A stretch of DNA of 33,742 nucleotides, taken from assembly GCA_964504155.1 (NCBI GenBank), contig CAZDCZ010000029.1, positions 1 to 33,742 on the forward strand. Direction: 5' to 3'. Each line of letters starts with the position of its first letter. Within the stretch, counting starts at the first letter, position 1. The notes beneath the pieces are model-generated. The model had not been told where the DNA came from. It made no database searches and worked only from the letters and a program-made list of their open reading frames with translations. This stretch comes from CAZDCZ01 sp964504155 (GTDB lineage Bacteria > Bacteroidota > Bacteroidia > Bacteroidales > UBA12077). Below, piece by piece: positions 1 to 6,010 of this stretch. Made by a program: the position numbers and the translations under genes.

Positions 1-42
1 ACATTTATCCGGTCGAAAAAACAAGCAATCGCAACTGTCTAG
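1..42 (+). CDS. C-terminal fragment of a gene starting upstream (possible)
   Basis: Frame 1 is open from the first base and ends with TAG at 40-42, giving a 13-residue basic tail (TFIRSKKQAIATV). A stable hairpin starts 9 nt after the stop, which is what the end of a plus-strand gene would look like. So little is visible that neither the family nor even coding status can be confirmed. Confidence 0.25.
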   Translation, partial: TFIRSKKQAIATV

Positions 43-50
43 GTAACTTG

Positions 51-85
51 TGAAATCCGTTGGCGCGGATTTCAACTTTTTACTA
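51..85 (+). terminator. Hairpin terminator for an upstream plus-strand gene
   Basis: A perfect 9-bp stem (TGAAATCCG at 51-59 with CGGATTTCA at 66-74) closes a 6-nt loop and is followed by AACTTTTTA. The T-run lies on the plus-strand side, so it best serves a gene entering from the left. It is less convincing for the convergent lipoprotein gene, which has no T-run on the other side. Confidence 0.55.
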
Positions 86-104
86 ATGCTTAATCATATT
101 TTTA

Positions 105-488
105 TTAAACTCGATGATAATAATCAACTGTACCATCTGTAATACTAGCGATAAGCTTCAATGAGTCCTTTGAAAATAATTCATATGAGTAACTTAAAAA
201 AGTACTGTCAAAATCGATATATTTACTTTGGTATCCTGGTTCAGGTTCATTTATTGTAAAATTACTTTCTATTATTAAAGTATCGTTTACATATTTTTTG
301 AAGATATAATCAGAAGTAATTATAATCGTTTCTGAATTCCCTGTATTTTCTGGAGTATACATATGATTAGCAAATCCATACCAACTTCTAACCCATTCCC
401 ATTTACCAAAAATTAAGTTTGTCTCATTTGTTTCTTTTTCACATGAGAAGCAAAATATAATAAGGACACCAAGTAAAATTCGTTTCAT
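105..488 (-). CDS. Small putative lipoprotein, 127 aa
   Basis: The product begins with a short basic, then hydrophobic, signal sequence ending at a likely lipidated cysteine (Cys16, context FCFSC). The cysteine is followed by Glu-Lys-Glu, the acidic kind of residues that mark surface-exported lipoproteins in Bacteroidota. The mature part of about 110 residues starts with FGKWEWVRS, a Lys-Trp-rich opening reminiscent of small lipocalin-like lipoproteins, and is rich in aromatic and acidic residues typical of a beta fold. The family is not recognised with certainty. The gene sits just outside the left 44-bp repeat of the islet and is transcribed toward the window edge. A mature-domain fold search would settle the lipocalin idea. 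Confidence 0.65.
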   Translation of the reverse strand: MKRILLGVLIIFCFSCEKETNETNLIFGKWEWVRSWYGFANHMYTPENTGNSETIIITSDYIFKKYVNDTLIIESNFTINEPEPGYQSKYIDFDSTFLSYSYELFSKDSLKLIASITDGTVDYYHRV

Positions 489-544
489 AACAGTTACTAA
501 TTTATAAATATTTTTTTACATATTCTTTTCGCAAAATTTGTTGC

Positions 545-588
545 CTAACTAACATATAAATCTACTAAATTATTTACATATTGATAAG
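545..588. repeat. Left copy of 44-bp direct repeat (islet boundary)
   Basis: The 44 bases from CTAACTAACATA to TTGATAAG are identical to 3628-3671 in the same orientation. The bases directly outside the match differ (C before this copy, G before the other; T after this copy, C after the other). The two copies bound about 3.0 kb of accessory-looking genes, so the repeat is a candidate attachment or target-site duplication. Confidence 0.85.
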
Positions 589-599
589 TCCTCGTTCGG

Positions 600-616
600 C
601 GTAGGCTGTGCCTACG
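600..616. other. Hairpin just inside the left direct repeat
   Basis: A 7-bp perfect stem (CGTAGGC / GCCTACG) closes a TGT loop. There is no T-run on either side, so it is not a standard terminator. Its position 12 bp inside the 44-bp repeat suggests part of a recombination end, or a weak terminator for the small minus-strand ORF that stops at 647; neither is proven. Confidence 0.45.
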
Positions 617-646
617 TCATTTATGCTGCCTAAATATTTGTTTTTA

Positions 647-772
647 TCATAGAATACGGGGCGTTCGCAGAACACCCGCTGCTGCGATAGATGTTCCAAT
701 AGTCCAAAAAGTTTCGACCAATGAAGTCAGCCCAGTTTTCCAGTTTATTTTTACATTGTTTTTATGTTCCAT
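647..772 (-). CDS. Small hydrophobic protein, 41 aa
   Basis: An ATG at 772 is preceded by a strong ribosome binding site (AGGAG, 8 nt upstream; read GAAAGGAGACAAAT on the minus strand). The peptide has a charged start (MEHKNNVKINWK) and a hydrophobic segment (SLVETFWTIGTSIAAAGVL) long enough for one membrane pass, then ends at TGA 647. It lies 145 nt downstream of the ImmA gene on the same strand, so it could be the last gene of that operon. Its frame stays open upstream to 931, encoding a second hydrophobic stretch without any ATG, GTG or TTG start (see findings). No known family is recognised. Confidence 0.5.
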   Translation of the reverse strand: MEHKNNVKINWKTGLTSLVETFWTIGTSIAAAGVLRTPRIL

Positions 773-917
773 ATTTGTCTCCTTTCTTTGTTTTAATTTT
801 AATAAATCTATTAAAAATCTAGTTGTAATTAATGTTAATACTAAAAGAACTAAAGGAACATAACTACCGCAGCTTAAGGCGCCTACCCCTAGGGTTACTA
901 AGGATATTTTAAATTTC

Positions 918-1718
918 TTACTTTTCCCATATTACACTAATTATCGTTTTATATTGTTTTGTTGGGATACAATATTCATAAAAATCTGAATCTTCATCAT
1001 ATTTACCCAACTCACACCATGTTGACTTACATATTTCTTGAGCCTTTTCTGTGCCTGAGTATATAAAATCGTAATCTGCATTTATATATTCTAAAGCAAC
1101 AGAATCGCCAGGTGGTGGTATTTTTGTACATTCCTTAATCTTGTATCTCCAACTAGAAGATTTATCCCAATTCCGAACTACTCCATTATGAATATATACC
1201 ACCATTAATGGGTGAATATCTAAATTCATGCAACGAATTAATGCTGATGATATACTAGTTTTAAATCTTTCGGACAAATACTTGACTAAATCAGGTGTAA
1301 ATGGTTTGCCTTTAGTTTCAGCATAAAATAATTGCTCTGGCATTAATAATTCAGATGCAAAGTCATTAGCTTCCCATTCTTGTAATCCTTTTTTTAATTG
1401 GTTCTCTGTACTTTTAAACCAATTAAGTGTATTCGAATTCTCATTATGCACTTCAATTTTATCATGCATTAAAAAATGACCAGCTTCATGGGCAATGGTA
1501 AAGCGCTTTTTTGATTCATATGGGATTTCTGAATTTACTTTAATTAAAGTTTTAGATTTACCTCGTACTATCTTTCCATCTGAATTATCAAGCTTTTCTT
1601 CAACTAAAGTCGCACCTAATCCTGAAACAAAAAGTTTCATGGATAAATCAGTTATTTCATCAAATCCAATTTCTTGCAATAACTTTTTTGCTCTTATGCT
1701 TCCTCTACAATTCTTCAT
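918..1718 (-). CDS. ImmA/IrrE-family zinc metallopeptidase
   Basis: The 266-aa protein has the zinc-peptidase signature FTIAHEAGHFLMHD (His77-Glu78-x-x-His81), with a probable third ligand Glu116 in WEANDFASELLMP, the hallmark of the ImmA/IrrE (COG2856) family. Known members cleave a transcriptional repressor or regulator encoded nearby (ImmA on ImmR, IrrE/PprI on DdrO). The C-terminal part, about residues 150-266, is Trp/Tyr-rich and may be a sensor or substrate-binding region; its role is unknown. The ATG at 1718 overlaps the end of the preceding gene by 14 nt, with GAGG placed before it, implying translational coupling. No helix-turn-helix domain is fused, so the regulator must be a separate protein; the two upstream genes are the candidates. 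Confidence 0.88.
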   Translation of the reverse strand: MKNCRGSIRAKKLLQEIGFDEITDLSMKLFVSGLGATLVEEKLDNSDGKIVRGKSKTLIKVNSEIPYESKKRFTIAHEAGHFLMHDKIEVHNENSNTLNWFKSTENQLKKGLQEWEANDFASELLMPEQLFYAETKGKPFTPDLVKYLSERFKTSISSALIRCMNLDIHPLMVVYIHNGVVRNWDKSSSWRYKIKECTKIPPPGDSVALEYINADYDFIYSGTEKAQEICKSTWCELGKYDEDSDFYEYCIPTKQYKTIISVIWEK

Positions 1719-2115
1719 CTTCCTCTAGGTTTTCAAGAATTTCGAGCAGGTTATGGTCTTTGATTATACTTTTAATTTCGTCATGAGATAATTTATCTAA
1801 ATTACGATGCTGAAAAGCAATCTGATTTGTTGCAACTAAATTTCGTAGATAACTTATTGGCTTTTCAATGTTTTTATCAATTGCTTCTTGAAAATATCTA
1901 ACAGCCTTTTCTAAAAGCATTTCATCTCTCTCTGAATTCATTTGCCCTTTGATTGAGAATGATGTTTTCTTATAGCTTTTATCTGCTATTTTATTAATAT
2001 CATTCATATCATAACCACTCTCTTCTAAAAAAGAATCAATAGTAGAACTGTCACTATCTTTTATAGAAGAAAGTATGAATTCGTCCATTTTATTTAATAA
2101 TTCTTTTTTCATCAT
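1705..2115 (-). CDS. Unknown 136-aa protein of the sigma-like/ImmA operon
   Basis: No family is recognised. The product is highly charged and predicted mostly helical. It has an acidic N-terminal third, a central segment (KAVRYFQEAIDKNIEKPISYLRNL, described by its ends only) and a very acidic tail (LENLEEDEEL). It is flanked by two informative partners: its start overlaps the sigma-like gene by 4 nt (ATGA), and its end overlaps the ImmA-peptidase gene by 14 nt. Such overlaps usually keep interacting proteins at a fixed ratio. From position and size it could be an anti-sigma-like inhibitor or the peptidase substrate; this is inference. The alternative start, the second Met, changes nothing important. 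Confidence 0.75.
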   Translation of the reverse strand: MMKKELLNKMDEFILSSIKDSDSSTIDSFLEESGYDMNDINKIADKSYKKTSFSIKGQMNSERDEMLLEKAVRYFQEAIDKNIEKPISYLRNLVATNQIAFQHRNLDKLSHDEIKSIIKDHNLLEILENLEEDEEL

Positions 2116-2708
2116 TTGATATTTTTAATCATTTCCTTTAATGCAGGTAATCTTCTTACTAATCTCTTTTTAATATTAGTCGCTTCTTGTTCAGTTATTC
2201 CATTTTCTTTTGCAATATCTGACCTTTTCATTTCGTGAACAATATAAGGTTCAAATAAAAGCAATTCTTCATCTGAAGCACCTTGTTCCTCTAGGAATTT
2301 CAAAGACAATTCAAGTAATTCTTCATAATTTCCATTGTCTTCTGCTGATATTTTACAATCCTCAATATTTGTATTGGATAGAGCAGTTTTCTCTAATTCT
2401 TTATCAATAGTATTAAAAATATGACTATCAAGAGAACTAATAACTTGTTCTATAAAATCTGGAAACTTTGTTTTATTCCAGTTTCTGCCTCCGTCTACTC
2501 TAACGAATGATAACATTAGTTCACTTATCATATCTTCTACCATAATTCCCCTGAATCCACGGTTTAAATCGTACTTGATATCAAACTTTGTATTTATTCG
2601 AATAATCGCATGCTTTATTAATCGCAAATTAAACTCTGGAGTAAACACTTCTTGAACTGCATTTTGCAATTCCGTGTTTGTAGCCAATATCTTTTCTGTA
2701 ACCTCCAT
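2112..2708 (-). CDS. Sigma-70-like transcription factor (ECF-type), 198 aa
   Basis: Two regions resemble a small sigma factor. About residues 45-105 (EDMISELMLSFVR then FPDFIEQVISSL) look like the region 2 helices that bind core polymerase and the -10 element. About residues 150-195 hold a region-4-like helix-turn-helix (KRSDIAKENGITEQEATNIK, then RLVRRL). The length is right for an ECF sigma factor. The region 2 match is weaker than in canonical ECF proteins, so a degenerate sigma or a phage-type regulator is possible. It is the first gene of a three-gene overlapping operon and lies downstream of a perfect palindrome (2740-2756), a likely operator. It probably directs or controls transcription in the islet; targets are unknown. 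Confidence 0.65.
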   Translation of the reverse strand: MEVTEKILATNTELQNAVQEVFTPEFNLRLIKHAIIRINTKFDIKYDLNRGFRGIMVEDMISELMLSFVRVDGGRNWNKTKFPDFIEQVISSLDSHIFNTIDKELEKTALSNTNIEDCKISAEDNGNYEELLELSLKFLEEQGASDEELLLFEPYIVHEMKRSDIAKENGITEQEATNIKKRLVRRLPALKEMIKNIK

Positions 2709-2739
2709 CTATTTTATAATGCTAGTTTTTTTATTTTTT

Positions 2740-2756
2740 TTTCCATGTCATGGAAA
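2740..2756. promoter_or_regulatory. Perfect palindrome, candidate operator between divergent units
   Basis: TTTCCATG-T-CATGGAAA is a perfect 8-bp inverted repeat with a one-base centre. It lies 31 bp upstream of the sigma-like gene and 52 bp upstream of the HNH gene, inside the only intergenic space separating the two divergent units. A dimeric regulator bound here could control both. No T-run follows on the plus strand, so a terminator is unlikely. Confidence 0.5.
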
Positions 2757-2808
2757 TTTTCTGTTTTTATTCAGCATAACCTAATGTAAACATTTAAATC
2801 AATTATTT

Positions 2809-3057
2809 ATGTCGTATCAAAAAAAGAAAGACGAGGTCTGGAATAAAGGCCAAAAGGTTCGAGGAAAAGACTCCGATTTATACCGAAAAGATAAGTTTGG
2901 TAATACAATGTATAAACCATCTTATGGAAAAAATTCTGATATGGGTTGGGAGATTGACCATAGCAAACCTCAGTCAAAAGGTGGAACTGACCACCTAAAT
3001 AATTTGCAGCCGATGAATACGCAGGCAAATCGTCAGAAAAGTGATAAAAATCTTTAG
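2809..3057 (+). CDS. Small HNH endonuclease-like protein, 82 aa
   Basis: The C-terminal half carries a compact HNH (beta-beta-alpha-metal) motif: WEIDHSKPQSKGGTDHLNNL followed by QPMNTQANRQKSDK. The IDH histidine is the general base, the DHLNN segment gives the second position, and the Asn in the MNTQAN segment completes the motif. The N-terminal 45 residues are very basic and probably hold DNA. The protein is at the short end for HNH enzymes and has no other domain. It opens a plus-strand run of three small genes ending at a terminator at 3452. Small free-standing HNH proteins are common in islands and near antitoxin-like regulators. A DNA nuclease role is inferred from the motif; the target is not known. 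Confidence 0.82.
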   Translation: MSYQKKKDEVWNKGQKVRGKDSDLYRKDKFGNTMYKPSYGKNSDMGWEIDHSKPQSKGGTDHLNNLQPMNTQANRQKSDKNL

Positions 3058-3115
3058 GATAAGCTTTCAATCCTTTAAGTTGAGAGCATAGTTTTAATTG
3101 ATAAATACTGATAAC

Positions 3116-3247
3116 ATGAGTAAAACGTCGACAAGAGTAAGAGATGCCCGTTCTGGACAATTTGTTCCATCTCGGGAAGCTACAAAACGACCTGCTACTA
3201 CTGTCACTGAGAAAGTGAAAGTTGGTCCTACAAAGAAACGTAGCTAG
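3116..3247 (+). CDS. Small basic protein, 43 aa (VRDARSGQFV type)
   Basis: An ATG at 3116 opens a 43-codon frame ending TAG at 3247. The peptide has a conserved-looking core (TRVRDARSGQFVPSREATK), then a Thr/Val/Lys-rich tail. Short proteins starting with the VRDARTGQFV-type motif recur in many bacterial genomes, but I know of no established function; some database labels such as 'multidrug transporter' are not credible for a soluble peptide of this size. It lies 58 nt after the HNH gene and 60 nt before the zinc-ribbon gene, on the same strand, so the three are probably co-transcribed. The unusually high Thr, Arg and Lys content suggests nucleic-acid contact, which is inference. Confidence 0.65.
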   Translation: MSKTSTRVRDARSGQFVPSREATKRPATTVTEKVKVGPTKKRS

Positions 3248-3307
3248 TAATGTTTTGATATCTAGTTTAGATATTGAACGAGTTTTTAATTTTTTAAATT
3301 TCAATTT

Positions 3308-3448
3308 ATGTACACTACTGGAGAAAAACCTGGTAAAGGTCGCTACAAATGCGTGAAATGTGGAGAAATAATCACACTTGATGATAATTCTGATACACTT
3401 CCACCATGTCCAAGCTGTCATGGTACTAAATGGACAAAAGTTGGTTAA
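3308..3448 (+). CDS. Zinc-ribbon protein, 46 aa
   Basis: The ATG at 3308 opens a 46-residue protein with two cysteine knuckles: Cys15-x-x-Cys18 (YKCVKCGE) and Cys34-x-x-Cys37 (PPCPSCHG). This is the pattern of a minimal zinc ribbon or rubredoxin-like fold. The opening MYTTGEKPGKGRYKC matches a widespread class of tiny zinc-ribbon proteins often seen on islands. There is no catalytic domain, so binding of a partner or nucleic acid is the likely role. It is the last gene before a good intrinsic terminator (3452-3490) and ends the plus-strand unit begun by the HNH gene. It was too short to be listed by simple length cut-offs. Confidence 0.75.
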   Translation: MYTTGEKPGKGRYKCVKCGEIITLDDNSDTLPPCPSCHGTKWTKVG

Positions 3449-3451
3449 CTG

Positions 3452-3490
3452 AAAGGGCTGTTTCTTAATTGGGGCAGTCCTTTTGTTTTT
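3452..3490 (+). terminator. Intrinsic terminator after the zinc-ribbon gene
   Basis: AAAGGGCTG (3452-3460) pairs with CAGTCCTTT (3475-3483), with one G-T wobble, and is followed by TGTTTTT. It starts 4 nt after the zinc-ribbon stop codon, so it closes the HNH / 43-aa / zinc-ribbon transcription unit. Confidence 0.8.
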
Positions 3491-3577
3491 CGCACCGCGC
3501 GATGACAAAAAAATAGCTCTTTTGCAAACTGAAGTATCAGCCTGAGTGTTGGGGTTTGCAAATATGCTATTTGTGCG
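3491..3577. repeat. Long nested imperfect inverted repeat (attC-like or REP-like)
   Basis: Three nested arms pair: 3491-3495 with 3573-3577 (CGCAC/GTGCG), 3511-3517 with 3566-3572 (AAATAGC/GCTATTT), and 3521-3529 with 3554-3562 (TTTGCAAAC/GTTTGCAAA). A 3-nt mismatch bubble separates the inner arms, and a 24-nt loop caps the structure. The interrupted stem with unpaired spacers is reminiscent of folded single-strand recombination sites, but the usual core boxes are not clear. It lies between the terminator and the right 44-bp repeat. Confidence 0.6.
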
Positions 3578-3627
3578 TTGGGTTTTCATTCGTTTATCTA
3601 TGTTGATTCGGTCTCATTGTATGAACG

Positions 3628-3671
3628 CTAACTAACATATAAATCTACTAAATTATTTACATATTGATAAG
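3628..3671. repeat. Right copy of 44-bp direct repeat (islet boundary)
   Basis: Identical over 44 bases to 545-588, in direct orientation. It lies 17 bp beyond the stop of the symporter gene, so the islet appears inserted just downstream of that gene, where insertion would be harmless. Confidence 0.85.
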
Positions 3672-3688
3672 CTAAATAAAAAGAATTA

Positions 3689-5140
3689 TTAATTATCTTT
3701 TTTATTACTAATTATCAGCAATCCTACAAAAGTGATAAAACCATTAAGAATTAATAACTCGAAACCAAATTTGTAGCCGTTAAATAAGGCTTCGGAGAAA
3801 TGATTTATAGCTATACACAATATTGGCGATACTATTACAATATATGGAACAAACTTATCGATTACTTTTCGTGATGTTAATAAGCCAAACGAATATAATC
3901 CAAGCAATGGTCCATATGTATATCCTGCCACACGGAATATTGCACTAATAACGCTCTCGTTATTAATAGCATTAAATATTAATATTACAATAACCAAGGC
4001 TGCAGAAACACCAACATGAACTTTTTTACGGACTAATCTTAGTTTTTTCTCGTTTAAGTTCTGAGTATTAAGAATATCGACTGTAAAAGATGTTGTAAGA
4101 GCAGTAAGAGCCGAATCGGCACTAGAATAGGCAGCTGCAACTAAGCCTATAATAAAGAAAAACGAAACTACAGGAGGCAAATATCCTTGCATAGCAATAA
4201 GCGGGAACAAATCGTCGCTTCGTTCGGGAATAGGAATTCCGTGTTGCTGACTAAATACAATTAACAATACTCCAAGCGACATAAACATTAAGTTAACCGG
4301 CACAAGTGTTAAACTAAACCAATACATGTTTTTCTTTGCTTCTTTAATATTTCGGCAACTTAAATTCTTTTGCATCATATCTTGATCTAAACCTGTCATA
4401 ACAATTGCAATAAAAGCCCCTGCAAAAAATTGCTTAAAGAAATAATATGGATGATTAATATCTTCGAAGAAAAATACTTTCGAATATTTACTCTCTGAAA
4501 CTGTATTTACTAAACCTTTAAAATCGAGCCCCATATCCTTACTAATTAAATATATAGAAACTCCTACAGCAATAAGCATAAAGAGAGTTTGTAAACTATC
4601 TGTCCAAATAATTGTTTTTATACCTCCTTTAAAAGTATATAACCAAATAAGTAAAATAGTAATTATTACAGTAAGTTCGAAGGGTATATTTAATGTATTA
4701 AAAACTGTTATCTGTAAAACATTGGCAACAAGAAATAAGCGAAAAGCAGCACCTATTACCCGCGATAACATAAAAAACGATGCTCCTGTTTTATAAGAAT
4801 AATAGCCAAAACGTTTATCGAGATATGTGTAAATTGATGTAAGATTAAGTCGGTAATATAAAGGCATTAAAACATTGGCAATAACAAAATATCCTACTAA
4901 GTATCCAAGAACCATTTGCATGTACGAGAAATTACTGTCGATTACCCAACCAGGTACCGAGATAAATGTTACTCCCGACAAGGAAGCACTTATCATTCCG
5001 AAAGCAACGATATACCAAGGCGATTTTTTATTACCTAAAAAAAACGAAGCATTATTAGCATTACGAGATGTAAGAAACGAAATTGTTATTAGCAAGAGAA
5101 AATATCCTGCTATAATATATATTACTGTAGTAGCTTGCAT
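3689..5140 (-). CDS. Sodium:solute symporter (SSS family)
   Basis: The 483-aa protein is hydrophobic throughout, with about 13 membrane segments, the size and topology of the sodium/solute symporter (SSS, LeuT-fold) family. Family-like stretches are visible: SASLSGVTFISVPGWV near residues 52-68, the sodium-site region, and VAAAYSSADSALTALTTSF around residue 340, matching the SSS signature with small and hydroxylated residues. Substrate cannot be read; members carry sialic acid, glucose, proline or other organic solutes with Na+. The gene is single, divergent from recR, and has the islet repeat 17 bp past its stop. The N-terminus (MQATTVIYIIAGYFLLL) begins directly with a membrane segment, so the start is credible. 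Confidence 0.9.
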   Translation of the reverse strand: MQATTVIYIIAGYFLLLITISFLTSRNANNASFFLGNKKSPWYIVAFGMISASLSGVTFISVPGWVIDSNFSYMQMVLGYLVGYFVIANVLMPLYYRLNLTSIYTYLDKRFGYYSYKTGASFFMLSRVIGAAFRLFLVANVLQITVFNTLNIPFELTVIITILLIWLYTFKGGIKTIIWTDSLQTLFMLIAVGVSIYLISKDMGLDFKGLVNTVSESKYSKVFFFEDINHPYYFFKQFFAGAFIAIVMTGLDQDMMQKNLSCRNIKEAKKNMYWFSLTLVPVNLMFMSLGVLLIVFSQQHGIPIPERSDDLFPLIAMQGYLPPVVSFFFIIGLVAAAYSSADSALTALTTSFTVDILNTQNLNEKKLRLVRKKVHVGVSAALVIVILIFNAINNESVISAIFRVAGYTYGPLLGLYSFGLLTSRKVIDKFVPYIVIVSPILCIAINHFSEALFNGYKFGFELLILNGFITFVGLLIISNKKDN

Positions 5141-5220
5141 AATTCTATGTTATAAGAACTGAAATATTATTAAATTATCGAATAATACAAGAATAGTAAA
5201 AACTTTTAAACAAAAAAAGA

Positions 5221-5251
5221 TTGTATATGGCAATATTTGATATTATTTTTG
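5221..5251 (+). promoter_or_regulatory. Bacteroidota-type promoter of recR
   Basis: TTG at 5221-5223 is followed after exactly 20 nt by TATTTTTG at 5244-5251, matching the Bacteroidota -33 (TTG) and -7 (TAnnTTTG) elements. Transcription would start near 5257, leaving a leader of about 17 nt before the recR ATG. Confidence 0.7.
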
Positions 5252-5274
5252 ACACAAATAAAATATAGTTAAAA

Positions 5275-5901
5275 ATGAACGCTAATAAGTTTTCGTCGAA
5301 ATTACTTGAAGACGCTGTTGAAGAATTTGCTAAACTACCAGGGATAGGGAAAAAAACTGCTTTACGATTAATCCTTTTTCTACTTAATCAGGATAAAGAA
5401 ATGGTAAATAATTTTGGGAATACTATTATTAAACTTCGTAACGAAATAAAATATTGTAAAAGTTGTAATACAATTTCCGATAATGATATTTGTAATATTT
5501 GTTCGAATAAAAATAGAGATCGTTCTACTGTATGTATAGTAGAAAATTCTAGAGATGTTATTTCTATTGAAAATACTCATCAATATAATGGGATATATCA
5601 TGTTTTAGGAGGAATAATTTCTCCTATGGATGGCATAGGACCAAGCGATTTAAATATTCAAGATTTAGAAAAGAAAATTCTAAGTGATGGTATTAAGGAA
5701 ATAATTTTAGCCTTAAGTACAACAATGGAAGGAGACACTACTAATTTTTATATTTACAAAAAATTTAAAAATAACAACATTAAAATAACAACTATTGCAA
5801 GAGGTATTGCAATTGGAGATGAGCTGGAATATGCCGATGAAATAACACTTGGAAAATCTATAGCTAATAGAATTTTATTTCAAACATCTTTTAGCAAATA
5901 A
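5275..5901 (+). CDS. recR: Recombination protein RecR
   Basis: RecR works with RecO (and RecF) to load RecA on gapped or SSB-coated DNA. The 208-aa product has the expected order: a helix-hairpin-helix (LPGIGKKTALRLILFLL, about residues 21-37), a four-cysteine zinc finger (Cys61, Cys64, Cys73, Cys76), a Toprim domain starting at VCIVENSRDV (about residues 87-165, with the GGIISPMDGIGP loop), and a short C-terminal part (LGKSIANRILF). Length is normal for the family (about 200). It is transcribed from its own Bacteroidota-type promoter, divergent from the symporter. All key residues appear intact. Confidence 0.97.
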   Translation: MNANKFSSKLLEDAVEEFAKLPGIGKKTALRLILFLLNQDKEMVNNFGNTIIKLRNEIKYCKSCNTISDNDICNICSNKNRDRSTVCIVENSRDVISIENTHQYNGIYHVLGGIISPMDGIGPSDLNIQDLEKKILSDGIKEIILALSTTMEGDTTNFYIYKKFKNNNIKITTIARGIAIGDELEYADEITLGKSIANRILFQTSFSK

Positions 5902-6010
5902 AATATTTAAAAAAATAATTAGTATATTTATCAAATAGAGAATTAAGGTTTATTATTAATTCTTAATTTTATCTTATCGTATTGATAACTTGTAGATTAA
6001 ATCATTAACA

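Noticed and set aside
2807..3589. 260-codon open frame on the minus strand
   Set aside because: It runs antisense to the HNH gene and two other small genes with recognisable motifs, spans a terminator, and its composition (Ser, Phe and Thr-rich, no family motif) is that of a shadow frame.
545..3671. Reading the islet as an integron cassette
   Set aside because: The 44-bp repeats lack paired attC core boxes and the unit holds seven genes on both strands, whereas a cassette usually holds one. A GCCTAAC heptamer at 543-549 fits a core box but its partner is missing.
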